The position numbers were made by a program, and so were the translations under genes. A stretch of DNA of 64,000 bases. Origin: Tenrec ecaudatus. Its lineage: Eukaryota > Chordata > Mammalia > Afrosoricida > Tenrecidae. Shown piece by piece: positions 33,240 to 44,899 of the stretch; position 1 is the stretch's first letter; each line of letters starts with the position of its first letter. The notes under the pieces are model-generated. The model had not been told where the DNA came from. It saw only the letters and a list, made by a program, of their open reading frames with translations, and searched no databases. The stretch spans positions 28,754,419 through 28,818,418 of the forward strand of contig NC_134547.1 of NCBI RefSeq assembly GCF_050624435.1. Reading direction: 5' to 3'.

Positions 33240-33570
33240 GAAAGAAAACTTTTAAGAAGGCCAATGGGCATTCATAGCGATCGGCATGTTTCAACATACA
33301 GATGGATGTGCCACTCATCCACTCTGAGATTTGGAAGATAACGACCTGGCCAACCTACTGGAAGAGGCCCATATGAATGCCCGTTCCAAAGAATGGGCGA
33401 CCCAACAGAATATAAAATGTATTGGACAATAGCATTGATGCAATAATTGAGTAAAACTCAAAAAACAGTTGTACACCGACAGGGAATGGTCCGAAATTTA
33501 GGCCAGAATCAGAAGAATATTGAATATACCATGAACTGCCAGAAAAGTAAATAAATCTGTTCTAGGGCAC
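33240..33570 (+). repeat. RTE LINE fragment with internal deletion
   Basis: AGGCCAATGGGCATTC and CCTGGCCAACCTACTGGAAG come from the reverse-transcriptase start; AAATTTAGGCCAGAATCAGA is then followed directly by AGAATATTGAATATACCATG, which lies far downstream in the RTE. A large middle part, including the RT active-site region, is deleted. Confidence 0.7.
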
Positions 33571-34335
33571 TCAATCATAAATAGGCAAAGAAGACAAATG
33601 GAGAGAGGCAAATCAAATGGATTTACCAGTATTCCTCTGGGCAGTTAGGAGTGGGGGTGTGATAGGGAGAGGTGGCACTTCTGAATGTACATAGAGGAAC
33701 CCACTGATAAACATCATGGGTTGGGGAATAAGACCTCCAAGTGACATGTTCTGGCAACAGTGAGTGACAAGCAAACCGCCATGCAAGGAGCACTGGTCTG
33801 CGATCTTCGCGACTTTGGAAGCCAGGCAGCTTGCTGTGAGAACAGGCCCTGTCATCAAACCCTCTGGATTTGGATGCCGTCTCTACTATTTTAGATACCG
33901 AACAGTGAGGACGTTCTTAACTGACCTGTGCCCGAGTTGCTTCGCCTGCCACGTGCCCACTGCATAAGGCTAACATGAGGATTGGTATCATTCCTGCTGT
34001 GTGCCATCAAGCTGATTGCTGTGTGTTGCAACCCTATCCGACATGAGGACTCTAGGAGATAGATCTGAGGCTCCTAAAACTATGCTTGAGGGATGATAAG
34101 TGTACTGTAAATTGACGCTCTGGCAGCAGTGTTCTTCTCTACCATCACCCTCCACATAAATGCTGAGTGGTTATTTAACTCATACCAGTTTGGAGGGCAA
34201 TCAGAGCCACCAGTGTAAAGCATACCGATCACATGATCTGATCTGTAATCCACCATGGTGACTGAGTGAGACTGGTCAGTGTATTGTTCCGTGCACGGGA
34301 CCACCATGAGCACTTACTGGAAAGTAGCGACCAAC
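33571..34335. other. Unassigned
   Basis: No domain, repeat or RNA recognised. Local frames are short. Confidence 0.3.
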
Positions 34336-34339
34336 ACTA

Positions 34340-34810
34340 GGCAGTTCATGTAAGTGGAATCATACAGTACTTCTGTTGCATCTGGCTCCGTCCATTAGCA
34401 TAACTTTTTATAGCTTCATCTGTGTTGTAGCATGTACCACTATATTATTCCTTTTATGGATGAATAATACTTCCTTGAATAAATATGCAACCCATTTATC
34501 CACATAGGTGTTGATAAACATTTGGGTTGTTTCTACCATTTGGCCATGAACACTCATGAACAAGTTTTGGGTTATATGCCTTGCCAAGTCTTCCGGAGAA
34601 GAATTGTTGGGCAACTTGGTGATTGTGTGTAACCTTCTGAGGAACTCCCAAACTGATTTTCACACTGGCTACACCATTTTACATTTCTGTGAGCCCCAAA
34701 TAAGGGTTCCCATTGTCCCACATCCTCCCCAACACTTGGTGTTTTTCTTTTATTACCGTTCTTTTTATCATCAGGGGAAGCTTGAATGTTTCCGTGTTTA
34801 TATTTGATTT
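34340..34810 (-). repeat. L1 3' region
   Basis: GGAATCATACAGTACTTCTG, TTCATCTGTGTTGTAGCATG and GGAACTCCCAAACTGATTTT are an old L1 3' end read backwards. Confidence 0.75.
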
Positions 34811-34814
34811 TCAA

Positions 34815-35685
34815 ATTGTAACTCTATAACTGGTAAGAGAAGATACTGGAAGCATCCATGGCTGATAAATTCAACAAGGAGGCCATGTAGGAGACCGTGG
34901 ACAAGTCAGTGATGGAGACCTCGGAGCAACCAGCGAGAGGCAAGTCGTCCCAATGAAGGAAGTGCGAAGGGGGCCACACCCAGAAAGCATGCTCAGCTAG
35001 GGGCTGCTTTCCACCACAAATATGTAGAGAAAAGGCTGGTGAGGTTCAAAGAGGAACCAAGTTATTAAAAGAATGGATGGATTGGTCTAGAAGGAGATTC
35101 TAACTCCACTGGGTAGTTTGGGTCATCATAAACTCAACAAGTCAACCTTTCACAAACCCGTGCCAGGCAAAACCAGCCAGAAAATCTGTTTAATGCAAAG
35201 AGGTAGTTTAACTAGGAATGTCGCAAAGACATTTTAGAGCGTCTCTTTATATGTTCACGAGAAGCTAGACAAAATGAGGAATCATTTTACCAGAGAGTGA
35301 GGAAGTGCTATTTTTGGAACACCCTTTGCCAAAAGTAGTTTGTCTTACTGGAGGAAAAATTTCAAATTTTCTACATAACGATCAAGTCACTGGAGAATGT
35401 TCAGTCTCTGGGTTTCTTTTACTTTGTCATTCAACATGAGTATCTCCCCACTCATAATTGATTACAGAAAACCTTCAAACTCAAATGCAGCATGTCTACA
35501 AACAAACACACTCTCCTCCCCTCCCCATGCCACGTTACTGAAACAACCCCCTGAGCACCATGGTTTCCTGGTACTGATGAGGGCCATCGCCATGGCTCAT
35601 CTCCTGCCCTGTTGAATAACCTCTACTTCCTTCTCCTCTTTACCTCCCCAGCTGGGTGGTTTCTCCTTCCCTTAAACTCAAAATC
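34815..35685. other. Unassigned
   Basis: No gene recognised. A C-rich patch lies near 35515. Confidence 0.3.
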
Positions 35686-35689
35686 AAGC

Positions 35690-35790
35690 TGGCCAGTAAG
35701 TCGACTAACTCAGCGACCCTATAGGACAGGGTAGAACTGCCTCTGTGAGTTTCTGAGACTCCGTTTACGGGAGTGGGACATTCTGTCCAA
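35690..35790 (-). repeat. AfroSINE fragment (3' half)
   Basis: GCGACCCTATAGGACAGGGT followed by TCTGTGAGTTTCTGAGACT; the head is missing. Low divergence. Confidence 0.8.
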
Positions 35791-35794
35791 AGAA

Positions 35795-37560
35795 AGCAAA
35801 AGGTCCTCGGAAAGAAAGAGAAAACCAAAGTAGATGTCAAAAGAGACTCAGAGAATTATTCTTGAATGTATACAAGTTAAAGGGATGGGAAGAAATGATG
35901 ACATAAAAGAGCTGAACAGAAGATTTCAAAGGATCTCCAGAAATCTGAAAAATAGACTGATATATGCAGAGACCTGGAGGGAGAAAAGCACAAGGGAGGA
36001 AGCCACTTGTCACGTCTGAAGCTGGAATCCCTGAGGAAAACGCCGAGCCTTGAGCGGCATTCCTGAAGGCAAAATGCCGAGCGCAACAAGGGCAGTGTCG
36101 AAGAAGAGAGAAGGAATGTAGAAAGTCACCGTGCTCAAAGACTTGGTTGACACACACCATTTCAGGAGGTAGGGTGTGATCAAGAACCAAAGAAACGGAA
36201 AGAAGGACATTCAAGTGACAAGCGCCAATTAAAATATTAACTGAGATAGTTCCACAAACAGGTGCCAGGCTGGAGGCACTCACTGGTCTAGGCCAAAAAA
36301 TTTGAAAGACAGCTGTCTTGCTGACTGCCTGGAAGAGATACATGTTTGTGCCCATTTCAAAGAAAGATGATCCGAGGAAATAAAGAAATAATCTACTAAT
36401 ATTATTAATATCACACACGAGTAAAATTGTGTTGAAGGCAATTCAAGGATGGTTGCAGCCACACATCAACAGAAAACTTTTTCTGTTGAAAAATTTTGCC
36501 AGATTCAAAAGAGAATGTGAAAGTAGAGATATAATTGTTGATGTATAGATGGATCTTGACTGAAAGCAGAGAGTAACACTGCTTTTATTTAATGGTATTT
36601 TATTGAACATGCAAAGATATCTAACTGTATGGATCATAACAAATTATGGGTAAGATTGCAAAGAACTGAAATTCCAGAAGATTTCATTGTGTGCCTGTGG
36701 AACTTGTACATGCTCCTACAGGTATTGATTTAAACAGAACTGGATCATGTGTGGTTTAAAATCAGGAAATATGTGCATTGGCGTTGTATCCTATCAGATT
36801 TCTTCAACCTTTTTTGCTGAGCAAATAAACCAAGAAGCTAGACTATGTGAAGAAGAACGTGGCATCAAGATGGGAGGAAGGCTAATTAACTGCGATGTGC
36901 GGACAACACAACCGTGCGTGCCAGCAGTAGAAGGATTTGAAGCACGCATTGAAGAAGTACGAAGCCTTTAATAGGGATTATACTTTAATGTAAAGAAAAC
37001 ACAAATTCTCACAAGTGAATCAATAAGCAACATTCTGACACATGGAGAAATGATTGAAATTGCCAAAGACTTAATGTTGCTCAGATCCCCAGTCCATATT
37101 CATGGAAGCAGCCACGAAGATGTCAAACGGTGTATGCATTGGACCGATCTGTTGCCCCAGAGCTCTTGAAAGTGTGGAAGAGCAAGAATGGTACTCTGAT
37201 GACTAAGGGTTGCCTGACTCCAGCCATTGCATTTTCTTTTTTCTTTTTTTCTTTTTACCCTAACCCAACCCCTAACCCTAAAGCTAATGTATTTTCAATC
37301 ACCTCATATGCATGTCCAAGTAGGACAATACATAAAACAGAGGAAGGGTGGATGCATTTGGATTATAATGTTCAGAACGATATTGAAAGTACCTTGAACT
37401 CCAAGAAAGGCAAACAAATCTGTCTGGGAAGAAGCAGAGCCAGAATGTTCCTTAGGAGGAAGGACTGTGAGACTGTCTCACAGACTTAGGACATATCGGG
37501 AATGACAGGTCCCTGCAAAAGGACATTATGCTTGGTAGAGTAGGCGGTCAGCGGAAAAAG
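35795..37560 (+). mobile_element. RTE LINE, 5'-truncated, with telomere-like insertion
   Basis: Starts in the linker before the reverse transcriptase (AAAGCAAAAGGTCCTCGGAA...GAAGAAATGATGACATAAAA). RT sections are recognisable at GATCATAACAAATTATGG (36633) and GCTGAGCAAATAAACCAAGA (36818), and the C-terminal part runs from 36960 to about 37560. It is riddled with frameshifts; no frame is longer than about 120 codons. At 37237-37285 an extra T-rich and telomere-like section splits the element. Confidence 0.8.
37257..37281 (+). repeat. Interstitial telomere-like repeat (CCCTAA)n
   Basis: CCCTAA, CCCAA, CCCCTAA and CCCTAA units follow a T-rich stretch. The surrounding RTE text is ...GCATTTTC / GTATTTTCAATC, so a 7-base ATTTTC-type duplication flanks the insertion. 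Confidence 0.7.
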
Positions 37561-38212
37561 AGATCGCTCTCCTTCCCAGAGACAGAGGGGCCAGGTCTAT
37601 CCCACCCCATACATGTCTTAGCACTACATCATGCAGCTCACCCCCACCCCACCTGGCCCCCGTGGCTCCCTCATCTGCTCCTCTCTCCTGTTGACCAAGG
37701 CAGAAACCGTCTTGCAGCACAATGGCAGTGAGGCTCTCTGCCGGGGGTGGGGGGCAGGGAGGCGTAACCACGCTGGTGAAATCACTGCCTTCGCAGCCTC
37801 ATCCCTGCCCCCCCTCCCCCCCCCCGTTACATCAGCCTCCTGACTGCTGCTATGGACCCTGGGGTCATATTAGTGTCGTCCCCACTAACAGTGACTTTTG
37901 AATTCCAGCAATTCAGAAAGTAAATACTTGAGCAAGGTCTACCTATGAAATGTTAAAAAATAGTCACAAGTAAAGCAATCAGGGTGGGGAATTTATACAA
38001 TTAAGTCTGGATAATTGCTGACTATGTGAGGGCAGGGTCAGGGCGCAGCCTGAAACTAAGCTCAGGTAAACATAAGAGCTGTTGGGGAGAGAGGGGAGGA
38101 GGGAGCAATAACCCACCAAGTCCTTTGTTCAGAAGAGGAAGTGGATCTTGAAATGCATGTTAACAAAGTAACCATGATATGAGGAGAACCAAACCCAAAC
38201 CCCAAGCCCCAA
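37561..38212. other. Unassigned, GC-rich
   Basis: Contains C-rich runs near 37640 and 37807-37824 and GGGGTGGGGGG near 37743. No gene recognised; frames on both strands look like composition artefacts. Confidence 0.3.
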
Positions 38213-38390
38213 ACTCCCCACCAGAAAGTTGATTCTGACTCAGAGTGACCCTACAGAACAGAGTACAACGGCCTTTGTAACTCTTTATGAGAGCATAAAG
38301 CCTCAACTTTCTCCCAAGGTGTGGGCGGTGGGTTCAAACTGCTGATCTTGTGGTTAGCAGCTCAACACTGCTACACCACTGGGGCTCCCT
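38213..38390 (-). repeat. AfroSINE, full length
   Basis: Reversed tail AAGTTGATTCTGACTCAGAG; reversed head GCTACACCACTGGGGCTCCC. Confidence 0.85.
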
Positions 38391-38659
38391 GAGAAGAGAC
38401 GATGTATAGATTCTATATGTTTCAAAAGCCTAGATAAAAAGAATGGGACAAAGAAAGTAAAGGAAAGAAAGAAAAAAGGAGTACTTCCCTTGAGGAAAAG
38501 AAAGAGCACATCGCCATCAAACTGAATCTGGTAGTAAATCTTCACAGCAGAGTTTCTCTCGGAGTTTAAACTGCGCACCTTGCTGTGACCAGCGCAGCCT
38601 CTCGCATAAAGTGCCACCAGGCTTCCTTCCAAGTAGAAATCACACTCCTAAGCATACCG
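38391..38659. other. Unassigned, A-rich
   Basis: Purine-rich stretch (AAAGAAAGTAAAGGAAAGAA) near 38451-38480. No gene seen. Confidence 0.3.
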
Positions 38660-38775
38660 CACTGCCTTCAAAGCCATTCGACGCACGGGGGCCCTTTAAG
38701 ACAGGACGGAACTCCCCTTGTGGGTTTCTGAGACTAATTCTTTACAGGAGCAGAAAGCCTGGTCTTTCTCCTATA
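38660..38775 (-). repeat. AfroSINE fragment
   Basis: GACAGGACGGAACTCCCCTT and GTGGGTTTCTGAGACTAATT; the head is missing. Confidence 0.75.
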
Positions 38776-38950
38776 GAAATAGAAATGGACCCCAAGATGA
38801 GACAGAATAGAGAATTCCAAGCATAGGTCACTGAGGAGAGTGAGAGTAACGAGTGACACCAAAAAAAAAATTCTGGACAGGGTTGTAGTCGCTTCTTTAC
38901 CCTAATTAATTCCCCACACCTCCTTCTGCCCCCCACCCCACTGCCCCCAA

Positions 38951-39134
38951 TTATCACTGCATTGGTTCCCGCTCATAGCGACCCTACAGCACAGGGTAGA
39001 ACTGCCCTGTGGTTTCCGCGATGGTAAATCTTTACGGGACCAGAAAACCTCATCTTTCTTCCTCAGAGCTGACGAGTCCGTTGCTCTCCCATGGTTCACA
39101 GCCCAGGACATAACCCACTACCTACCAGGCTCCT
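38951..39134 (-). repeat. AfroSINE, full length
   Basis: Reversed tail GCATTGGTTCCCGCTCATAG, body TACAGCACAGGGTAGAACTG, reversed head CACTACCTACCAGGCTCCT. Confidence 0.85.
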
Positions 39135-39164
39135 TCAGCACCTCTGGGACGCTCTTGATTAAGA

Positions 39165-39550
39165 AATATGCTAGTTACTATGGCTACATAACAAATTGCC
39201 CCCAAACTTCACGGCAGAAAGCAATTCACTATATTTCTCATGGAGCCTATGGATCCAGAATCTGTGCAGGAGACAGTGGAGTGTCTTGCCTTTGCTGCAC
39301 GATGTTTGGGGCCTCCCTTGGCTAGAAGACACGAACCCTGGGCTGGAATCCCTCCAGGGCTGATTTACTGGCAGTTGATGCTGACTGTGGACTGGAAGCC
39401 TCCTCCCCTTCCCGTGAGGACTGAGTATGGGCCTCCCCATGTGGTCTTGGCCTCTTCACAATGCCGGCTCTGCTCCAAGGGCAAGCCCCCCAAGCAAAAG
39501 ACAGCCAGGTGGAAGCTGGAAGTCACACGGTGGCACTTGAGCCCCAGTTA
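39165..39550 (+). repeat. Old mammalian repeat (tentative)
   Basis: CTATGGCTACATAACAAATT and GCCCCCAAACTTCACGGCAG resemble the start of a widespread placental repeat; later parts keep the TGTGGTCTTGGCCTCTTCAC-type order. The name is not certain. Confidence 0.4.
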
Positions 39551-40179
39551 GTGAGATGTGAAGGCCGGCTCCCATCCAAGACGAGGGACTCAAACTACTG
39601 CTGTAAGAGAGGGCTGAAGAATTTTCAGGCATGTTTTAGAACCTTCATAATAATCAAGTGGAGGTTTTTGGGATAAAACTAAGCACTGAGGGCCAGAGCT
39701 TCATGGGGCTGCCTTGGGTTTTCCTGGTCTCCCAGTTTGCTCTGCTCTAGGTTAGTAAACAACATGCATTTCCTTCTCGGATGGGGCTTTGCCTCACAGA
39801 GGCTCCAGCTTTCACAGGCTTTACTACATATAAGCAACCTTAAAAACTCAAAGTCTTCAAGAAAACAGGATAAAATACCAAACAAAGATAATATATAAAC
39901 AGAGATACTAGATAGACCTATTTTAAAAAACTAGGAATGATTTGTCACCAACAAATGGTTACATTTTGCAAGTTTCTTCTCCCCCCCACAAGTCTCAGAT
40001 CAGTAAATCTTCAAGAAAAACGAGTTATCTGCAATTTACAGAAGACATGGCCCAAACAAAATGAAAAATGAAATTATTGAAAATAAAGCAATGCTAAGAA
40101 AATAACCAGTTATCTTAACAAAAGTCATTCTGATTGAAATTCATAAGGGAACTTCATATTGACTAGCTTTATCAGTAAT
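39551..40179. other. Unassigned
   Basis: No gene or repeat recognised. AT-rich after 39880. Confidence 0.3.
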
Positions 40180-40395
40180 TGGAGGAGTGGTGGCACACTG
40201 ATTAAGCATTGGCCTGCTAACTGCAAGGTCAGTTAGCAAACCAACCAGCTGCTTCACAGGAGAAAGTCGGGGTGTTTTACTCTCAAGAGTTACAGTCTGA
40301 GAAACCCACAGGGCAGTTCTTTCTACCCTGTCCTAAGGGTCACTAAGGGTCAGCATTATCTCCATGGCAGAGGTTTGGTTTGGTTTGGTTTTTGT
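40180..40395 (+). repeat. AfroSINE with (GGTTT)n tail
   Basis: Head GGAGGAGTGGTGGCACACTG, tail AAGGGTCAGCATTATCTCCATGG, then GGTTTGGTTTGGTTTGG. The tail repeat is the same kind that expanded at 47.5 kb. Confidence 0.85.
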
Positions 40396-40539
40396 AGGTC
40401 ATCAGGAAAATGATGTTAAAATAACAATGAGCTAAGGTTGCTCTTTGGAGGGGGGCTCCACGAGGGCGGGCCTCTCCCCAACAGCATCGGAGGGGATGGG
40501 GTTGGGTGGGCAGCTCCTGCTTGGAGATTTGAATGTTCA

Positions 40540-40783
40540 TGAAAGACATCGGATGGTGTAAGACATGATAAAAGAATAATTATTTATAAATTATCAAGGG
40601 TTCTGGGGGAGGGGGGAGGGAGGAGAAAATGAGGAGCTGATGCCAGGGGCTCAGGTGGAGAGTGGGTGTTTTGAGAATGATGATGGCAACATAGGTACAA
40701 ATGTGCTGGACACAAATGATGTATGTACGGATTGTAAAAAGAGTTGTATGAGCCCCTAATAAAATGATTAAAAAAAAAAAAAC
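40540..40783 (+). mobile_element. Family B retroposon, 3' end
   Basis: Strongly 5'-truncated copy ending ...GCCCCTAATAAAATGATTAA plus a poly(A) run to about 40782. Confidence 0.85.
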
Positions 40784-40784
40784 C

Positions 40785-41930
40785 ATCAGGGCCAGCCAGG
40801 TCCTCAGAGGCGCAAAGGGTCATCTATCCAAGCGCCAAGACCTTCCTCACAATGTACAACAAAACAACGCGGCCCTCCGCCTGTGCAAACTTTGACGGCA
40901 CGGGACTCGGTGAATTCAAACTGGCAAAGAGCTTGTATCCCCAACAAACAGTACTATGCACCCAAACCTGCAACCACCGCTCTGCTCTGCCAGGTCCCAG
41001 GTGTCTCCGAGGGCTCTACTTGGAACTGCCATCTTTCTCTAGGTGCCCCGCCTTTCCCGGCATTCTTAGCTTCCAAGTCCAAAGCCAAAACAAGGAAAGG
41101 TAACTTTTGCTTTACACAAGACTTGGAGGTGCGGGGAGGTTGTGCCTGAGTTCAGGGGAGATTAAAAAATAAAATAAATAAAACTATGAGCTTTCCAATA
41201 AGCGAATTATAAAATTATTGAAAATGTAGGGAAAGCTACATAGTTTTATTATTGCTGGGTGCTAAGATTGTACAGCCTTTTAAAGGACAGTATCTGGTAA
41301 ATGTTAAGCTCTGTAAGGTTTGACGAAACATACATCTATATTGACTAAACATACTATGCAGTATTTTAAAGGAAGAAAGAAGACCATATGTAATGACAGG
41401 GGAGGGATTCCCAAAAGACAAGCCTTCCCTGTAAGAAACCAAGCAGCAGGCCAATATGTGCAGCTTGAGGCTTTTATTTTTGTAGGTTACAGGACCGGAC
41501 ATGTTTCTCCATTTTTGTCTCTGTTCCTACATATAAAAGAAAACTAGAAGAAGATTTGCACTGAACGGAGTATTAGTGGTTTCCTTGCAAGATGAGTAGA
41601 ATTTGAAGTTGGTGACTAGAGGGTAATTTTTCCATTTTCTTTTTTTTTAAATTCCATGCTATATTTTGAACTTCTAGAAAAAGAAAAAAGCATACAATTT
41701 AATATCACTACACTTTACACTTAAAACCAATTAGCATGGCAATATTTTGTTATATATATTGGACCCTAATAAAATTATTATTACTATTTTAATGAGCAAA
41801 GGATCTGGCCAGACGTTTCTCCAGAGCACAGGAGAATCTGCTCAAGGCCATCTGTCCTCAAAGAAACAGAACACAACCCCCTCCCCCAGAGTGCTGCTTC
41901 ACACACCTTGGTGAGTTTGGTGGGGAAGAA
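40785..41930. other. Unassigned
   Basis: No domain or repeat recognised. The part after 41160 is AT-rich. Two overlapping plus frames at 40852-41149 have no recognisable motif. Confidence 0.3.
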
Positions 41931-41934
41931 GGTT

Positions 41935-42215
41935 TGTAATTTAAAAGAAGAGGTAAAAATAGCTTACCAAAGGATAAAAATAACCCATAAACTACTGAGT
42001 AGATAAACAAAATATAGTATACTCACACAAATAATAGTATTTGTCTCTAAAAAGAATGGAATATTGACGTGCTATAATATAAATGAACTCTGAAAACACA
42101 ATGTTATGTGAAAGAAGTTGCTTATAAACCAACCAACATGTATTATGTGATCCTGTTGGAATGAAATGGCCAGAACAAGCAAACCAATAGACACAAAAAG
42201 TAGAGTAGAGGTTAC
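41935..42215 (+). repeat. L1 3' region
   Basis: AACCCATAAACTACTGAGTA, AACTCTGAAAACACAATGTT and GTAGAGTAGAGGTTACCTAG keep L1 3' order; the last part continues at 42610. Confidence 0.65.
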
Positions 42216-42224
42216 CTAGGGTTG

Positions 42225-42605
42225 TGTCCTAGTGGCTAATGAGTTGAGATATTAACCCCAAGGTCAGCAATTTGGATCCACTCTGAGTGGGACAGATGAG
42301 ACTTTCTACTCCTGTAAAGAGTTCTTAAAAAAACAAACCCTACTGCTACTGCATGGATTCTGACTCCTAGTGTCTCTGTAGGACAAGACAGAACTGCCCC
42401 TGTGGGTTTCCAAGATGGTAACTTTTTATGGGAGAGAAAAAAACATCCTTTTCTGAAGGAGCGGCTGGTAGTTTTGAACTGATGACCTGGAGGTTAACAG
42501 CCCAATAGTAATCAGAAACCCACAGGTGTTGTTCTATTCTATCCTTTAGGATTGGTATAGGGTCACTATGAGTTGGAATTGACTCAGTGCCAGTGGGTTG
42601 GGTTT
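42225..42605 (+). repeat. AfroSINE split by a second AfroSINE
   Basis: The head and body are at 42225-42333 (GTGTCCTAGTGGCTAATGAG...TCCTGTAAAGAGTTCTT); the rest is at 42512-42605 (TCAGAAACCCACAGGTGTTG...GAGTTGGAATTGACTCAGTG). Confidence 0.75.
42335..42511 (-). repeat. AfroSINE nested in the previous copy
   Basis: Opposite orientation: CATGGATTCTGACTCCTAGT is the reversed tail and GGAGCGGCTGGTAGTTTTGA the body. It is preceded by an A-run. Confidence 0.75.
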
Positions 42606-42785
42606 TTAAAAAATGTCTAGAGGGCTTCTTTTTGGAGGTGAAGAAATTGTGATTGTGGTTGTACAACTTTGTGAATATATTAAAAACCATTGAATTGTAC
42701 ACTTTAAATCAGTGGATTGTATTCTTTGGGAATTATATCTCAATGATGCTGTTATCAAAAGAAGAAATTACAGAACAAAAAAATT
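42606..42785 (+). repeat. L1 3' end
   Basis: GTTGTACAACTTTGTGAATA and ACCATTGAATTGTACACTTT are the last 150 bp of an old L1. Confidence 0.75.
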
Positions 42786-42789
42786 TCAC

Positions 42790-43885
42790 ATTTAATTTAA
42801 AATAATGTAGCTAATAACTCAGCACCACTGTTGACAATTATATTCTTTGCCCACCAAATGGTCTTGAGACCTTTCAAAAGTCAATTGGCCATTGACATAA
42901 GGGTGAAGGTAAAATGTTATGTGGGGTGGCTCTGGCCTCTGACTTGCCAAAGGGGAAGGTAAAGGATCACCATCATCAACATCAGCTGCTCAAGGGCACT
43001 TCTTCTGAGACTGAAGGAAGAGAAGTCTCCACCATCCAATCTTCTTACCAGTTCCACATCAGTGGGCCCTCCCACAGAACCCTGCTTTGGCCTCCCTGCC
43101 AAACGGCCCTTGGGCTCTGCCCTGCTCAGACAATGTTACAAAGCTCCTTACAAGGTCTGCCAATAAAAGCCCCAAAGGCATACCACTCCACCATACACCT
43201 TGTCTGGAGGCACTCAGCTCTCTCTCTTGTGGATTAGCAAATCCCCAATTAAGTGCCTGGAAGCACACCATTCCCCAAGCCAGACTCCCATCTGAAGGCA
43301 TTCAGTTGTACTTGCTCTGTGGGCTGGGAGGTCCACAGCTTTGTCCAATTTTCTGGCTCTTAGTTCTGCTGCCACTCCCTTGGTGTCACAGCTGTCTCCT
43401 GGATCAAGGAAGTTCAGTGCACACGTTCTCAGGTGATGTGCTCCACTCCTGACTCTTTTCTCTTGCAAGCAGTAAAATCCTCGCTTCCTGCTTCTAATTC
43501 ATTTCATACCCACAAACATGGCACTCACAGTAAACCCTGTTAACACTCACTCCCTGCTGAATCTTTAATCCTACACTACCTTCCCTTCATTGTTCCCTTA
43601 CCCAGGCCCACTAGGGAAACGTCATTTGGTGGGCATTACAAAGATAGAGTCATAGTTGATAATTCACTGCGCTTCAGTAATCTAAAAGTATTGCTCCAAC
43701 ATCATAGAACCCTTTGTCAAACCAACAACAAGATATATAGCTGAAGCTACTGTCTCTTGACATATCCTCCATTTAGGTCTATACACTTCAGAAAGCCGTG
43801 CTTCCAGCTCCCTGACCCTCCCTCAGAGAATTCTGGGCTTCTTACTCTACACCACATCGCATGGCAGTTGGGCATTCGGGTGGGG
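42790..43885. other. Unassigned, possibly a retroviral or other old repeat
   Basis: Two partly similar sections, TGTCTGGAGGCACTCAGCTC (43201) and ATCTGAAGGCATTCAGTTGT (43291), suggest internal repetition. Frames of about 107 and 121 codons (42914-43237, 43087-43452) have no recognised domain. Confidence 0.3.
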
Positions 43886-43889
43886 GAAC

Positions 43890-44025
43890 TCAAGAGGAAC
43901 GCCAGTGGTGCTGCTGGTTAAGTGTTCAACTGCTAACCCAAAGCCTGGCAATGCAAACCCACCAGCCACACAGTGGGAGAAAGATGAGGATGTCTGCTCC
44001 CATAAAGATGAACAGTCTCAGGGCC
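43890..44025 (+). repeat. AfroSINE, 5' two thirds
   Basis: GCCAGTGGTGCTGCTGGTTA head and GCAAACCCACCAGCCACACA B-box region; cut off after ATAAAGATGAACAGTCTCAG. Confidence 0.8.
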
Positions 44026-44029
44026 TTGC

Positions 44030-44880
44030 TTGATGCTGCCCTCATGAAGAGATCACTGAAGCCATGTGTGATACAGCAAAGTGTGGTGAAAAAACAGATG
44101 GTGCCAGCTATCAGAAAAAATAGTGTCTGGGGTCTTAAAGTTTTATTTTCAAACAAGCAACCAATCTAAGTGAGGCGTCAACTAAATCTACATGGAAGAA
44201 GCACACCAGCCTGTGTGATCCAAGGATGACAGATAATAAAATCCAAATCCCACCCAATAAAATTATCATATATATATATACATTAAAATAAATTTCAATG
44301 TAAAAAATCAAAATCCAAAGGAGAAAATAGTATCAGAGCTTAAATTGTGAACATTTGATCTACAGAAGACAATGGGTGACAGTGAGAACCCAAAACCCAT
44401 TTTCAAGAGCCCCTGCATAGATTAAGCCACTGACGAATCCCCATGGCTGAGGAATGTGAATAGTCTAGCTATTAGACGGAGAATATCAGTAACGCTGTCT
44501 GGGCGGTGTAATTAGCTTAAAATGTGATACCTGGTTACCTGATCTCCCTTTTGACCCATTTTAAATATATTCTAGTTTTTAATACTCCATGCTTTGTCTT
44601 CAGTTGGGTTTTTGGGGATTTTTTTGTTTATTCTGTTATTACAATTGTTTTTTAAATATGTTTTCCAGTATATGAAGACAAGGATAGGTGAAGTTCTAGA
44701 GACAGTAACTGGATTAGAGGCTTAGTGGGGGCAAGAGGGAGGGGTTGGAGGTAAATGGGGAGCTAATAACGACACTAGAGAAAAGAAACTGTTCTGGAAC
44801 CGATTGTAGAGATGCTTGTACAACTCCTTTTAATATGACTGAACTATAAAAGTATATGCGATGTGGACCATACTGTCAAC
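44030..44880 (+). repeat. Older relative of family B
   Basis: Shares the middle of family B: AGATGGTGCCAGCTATCAGA, AGTGTCTGGGGTCTTAAAG and GGAAGAAGCACACCAGCCTG. Divergence is much larger than among the other copies, the AT-rich centre differs, and the 3' end (TTTTAATATGACTGAACTAT) is not the family B end. No coding frame. Confidence 0.6.
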
Positions 44881-44899
44881 AAAGCCATATTAAAAAATA

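Noticed and set aside
34850-35060. Possible small gene starting ATGGCTGATAAATTC
   Set aside because: The first residues (MADK) recall thymosin beta, but the match ends there and a stop follows after ten codons.
35837-36418. 193-codon minus-strand frame
   Set aside because: Antisense to the plus-strand RTE reverse-transcriptase section.
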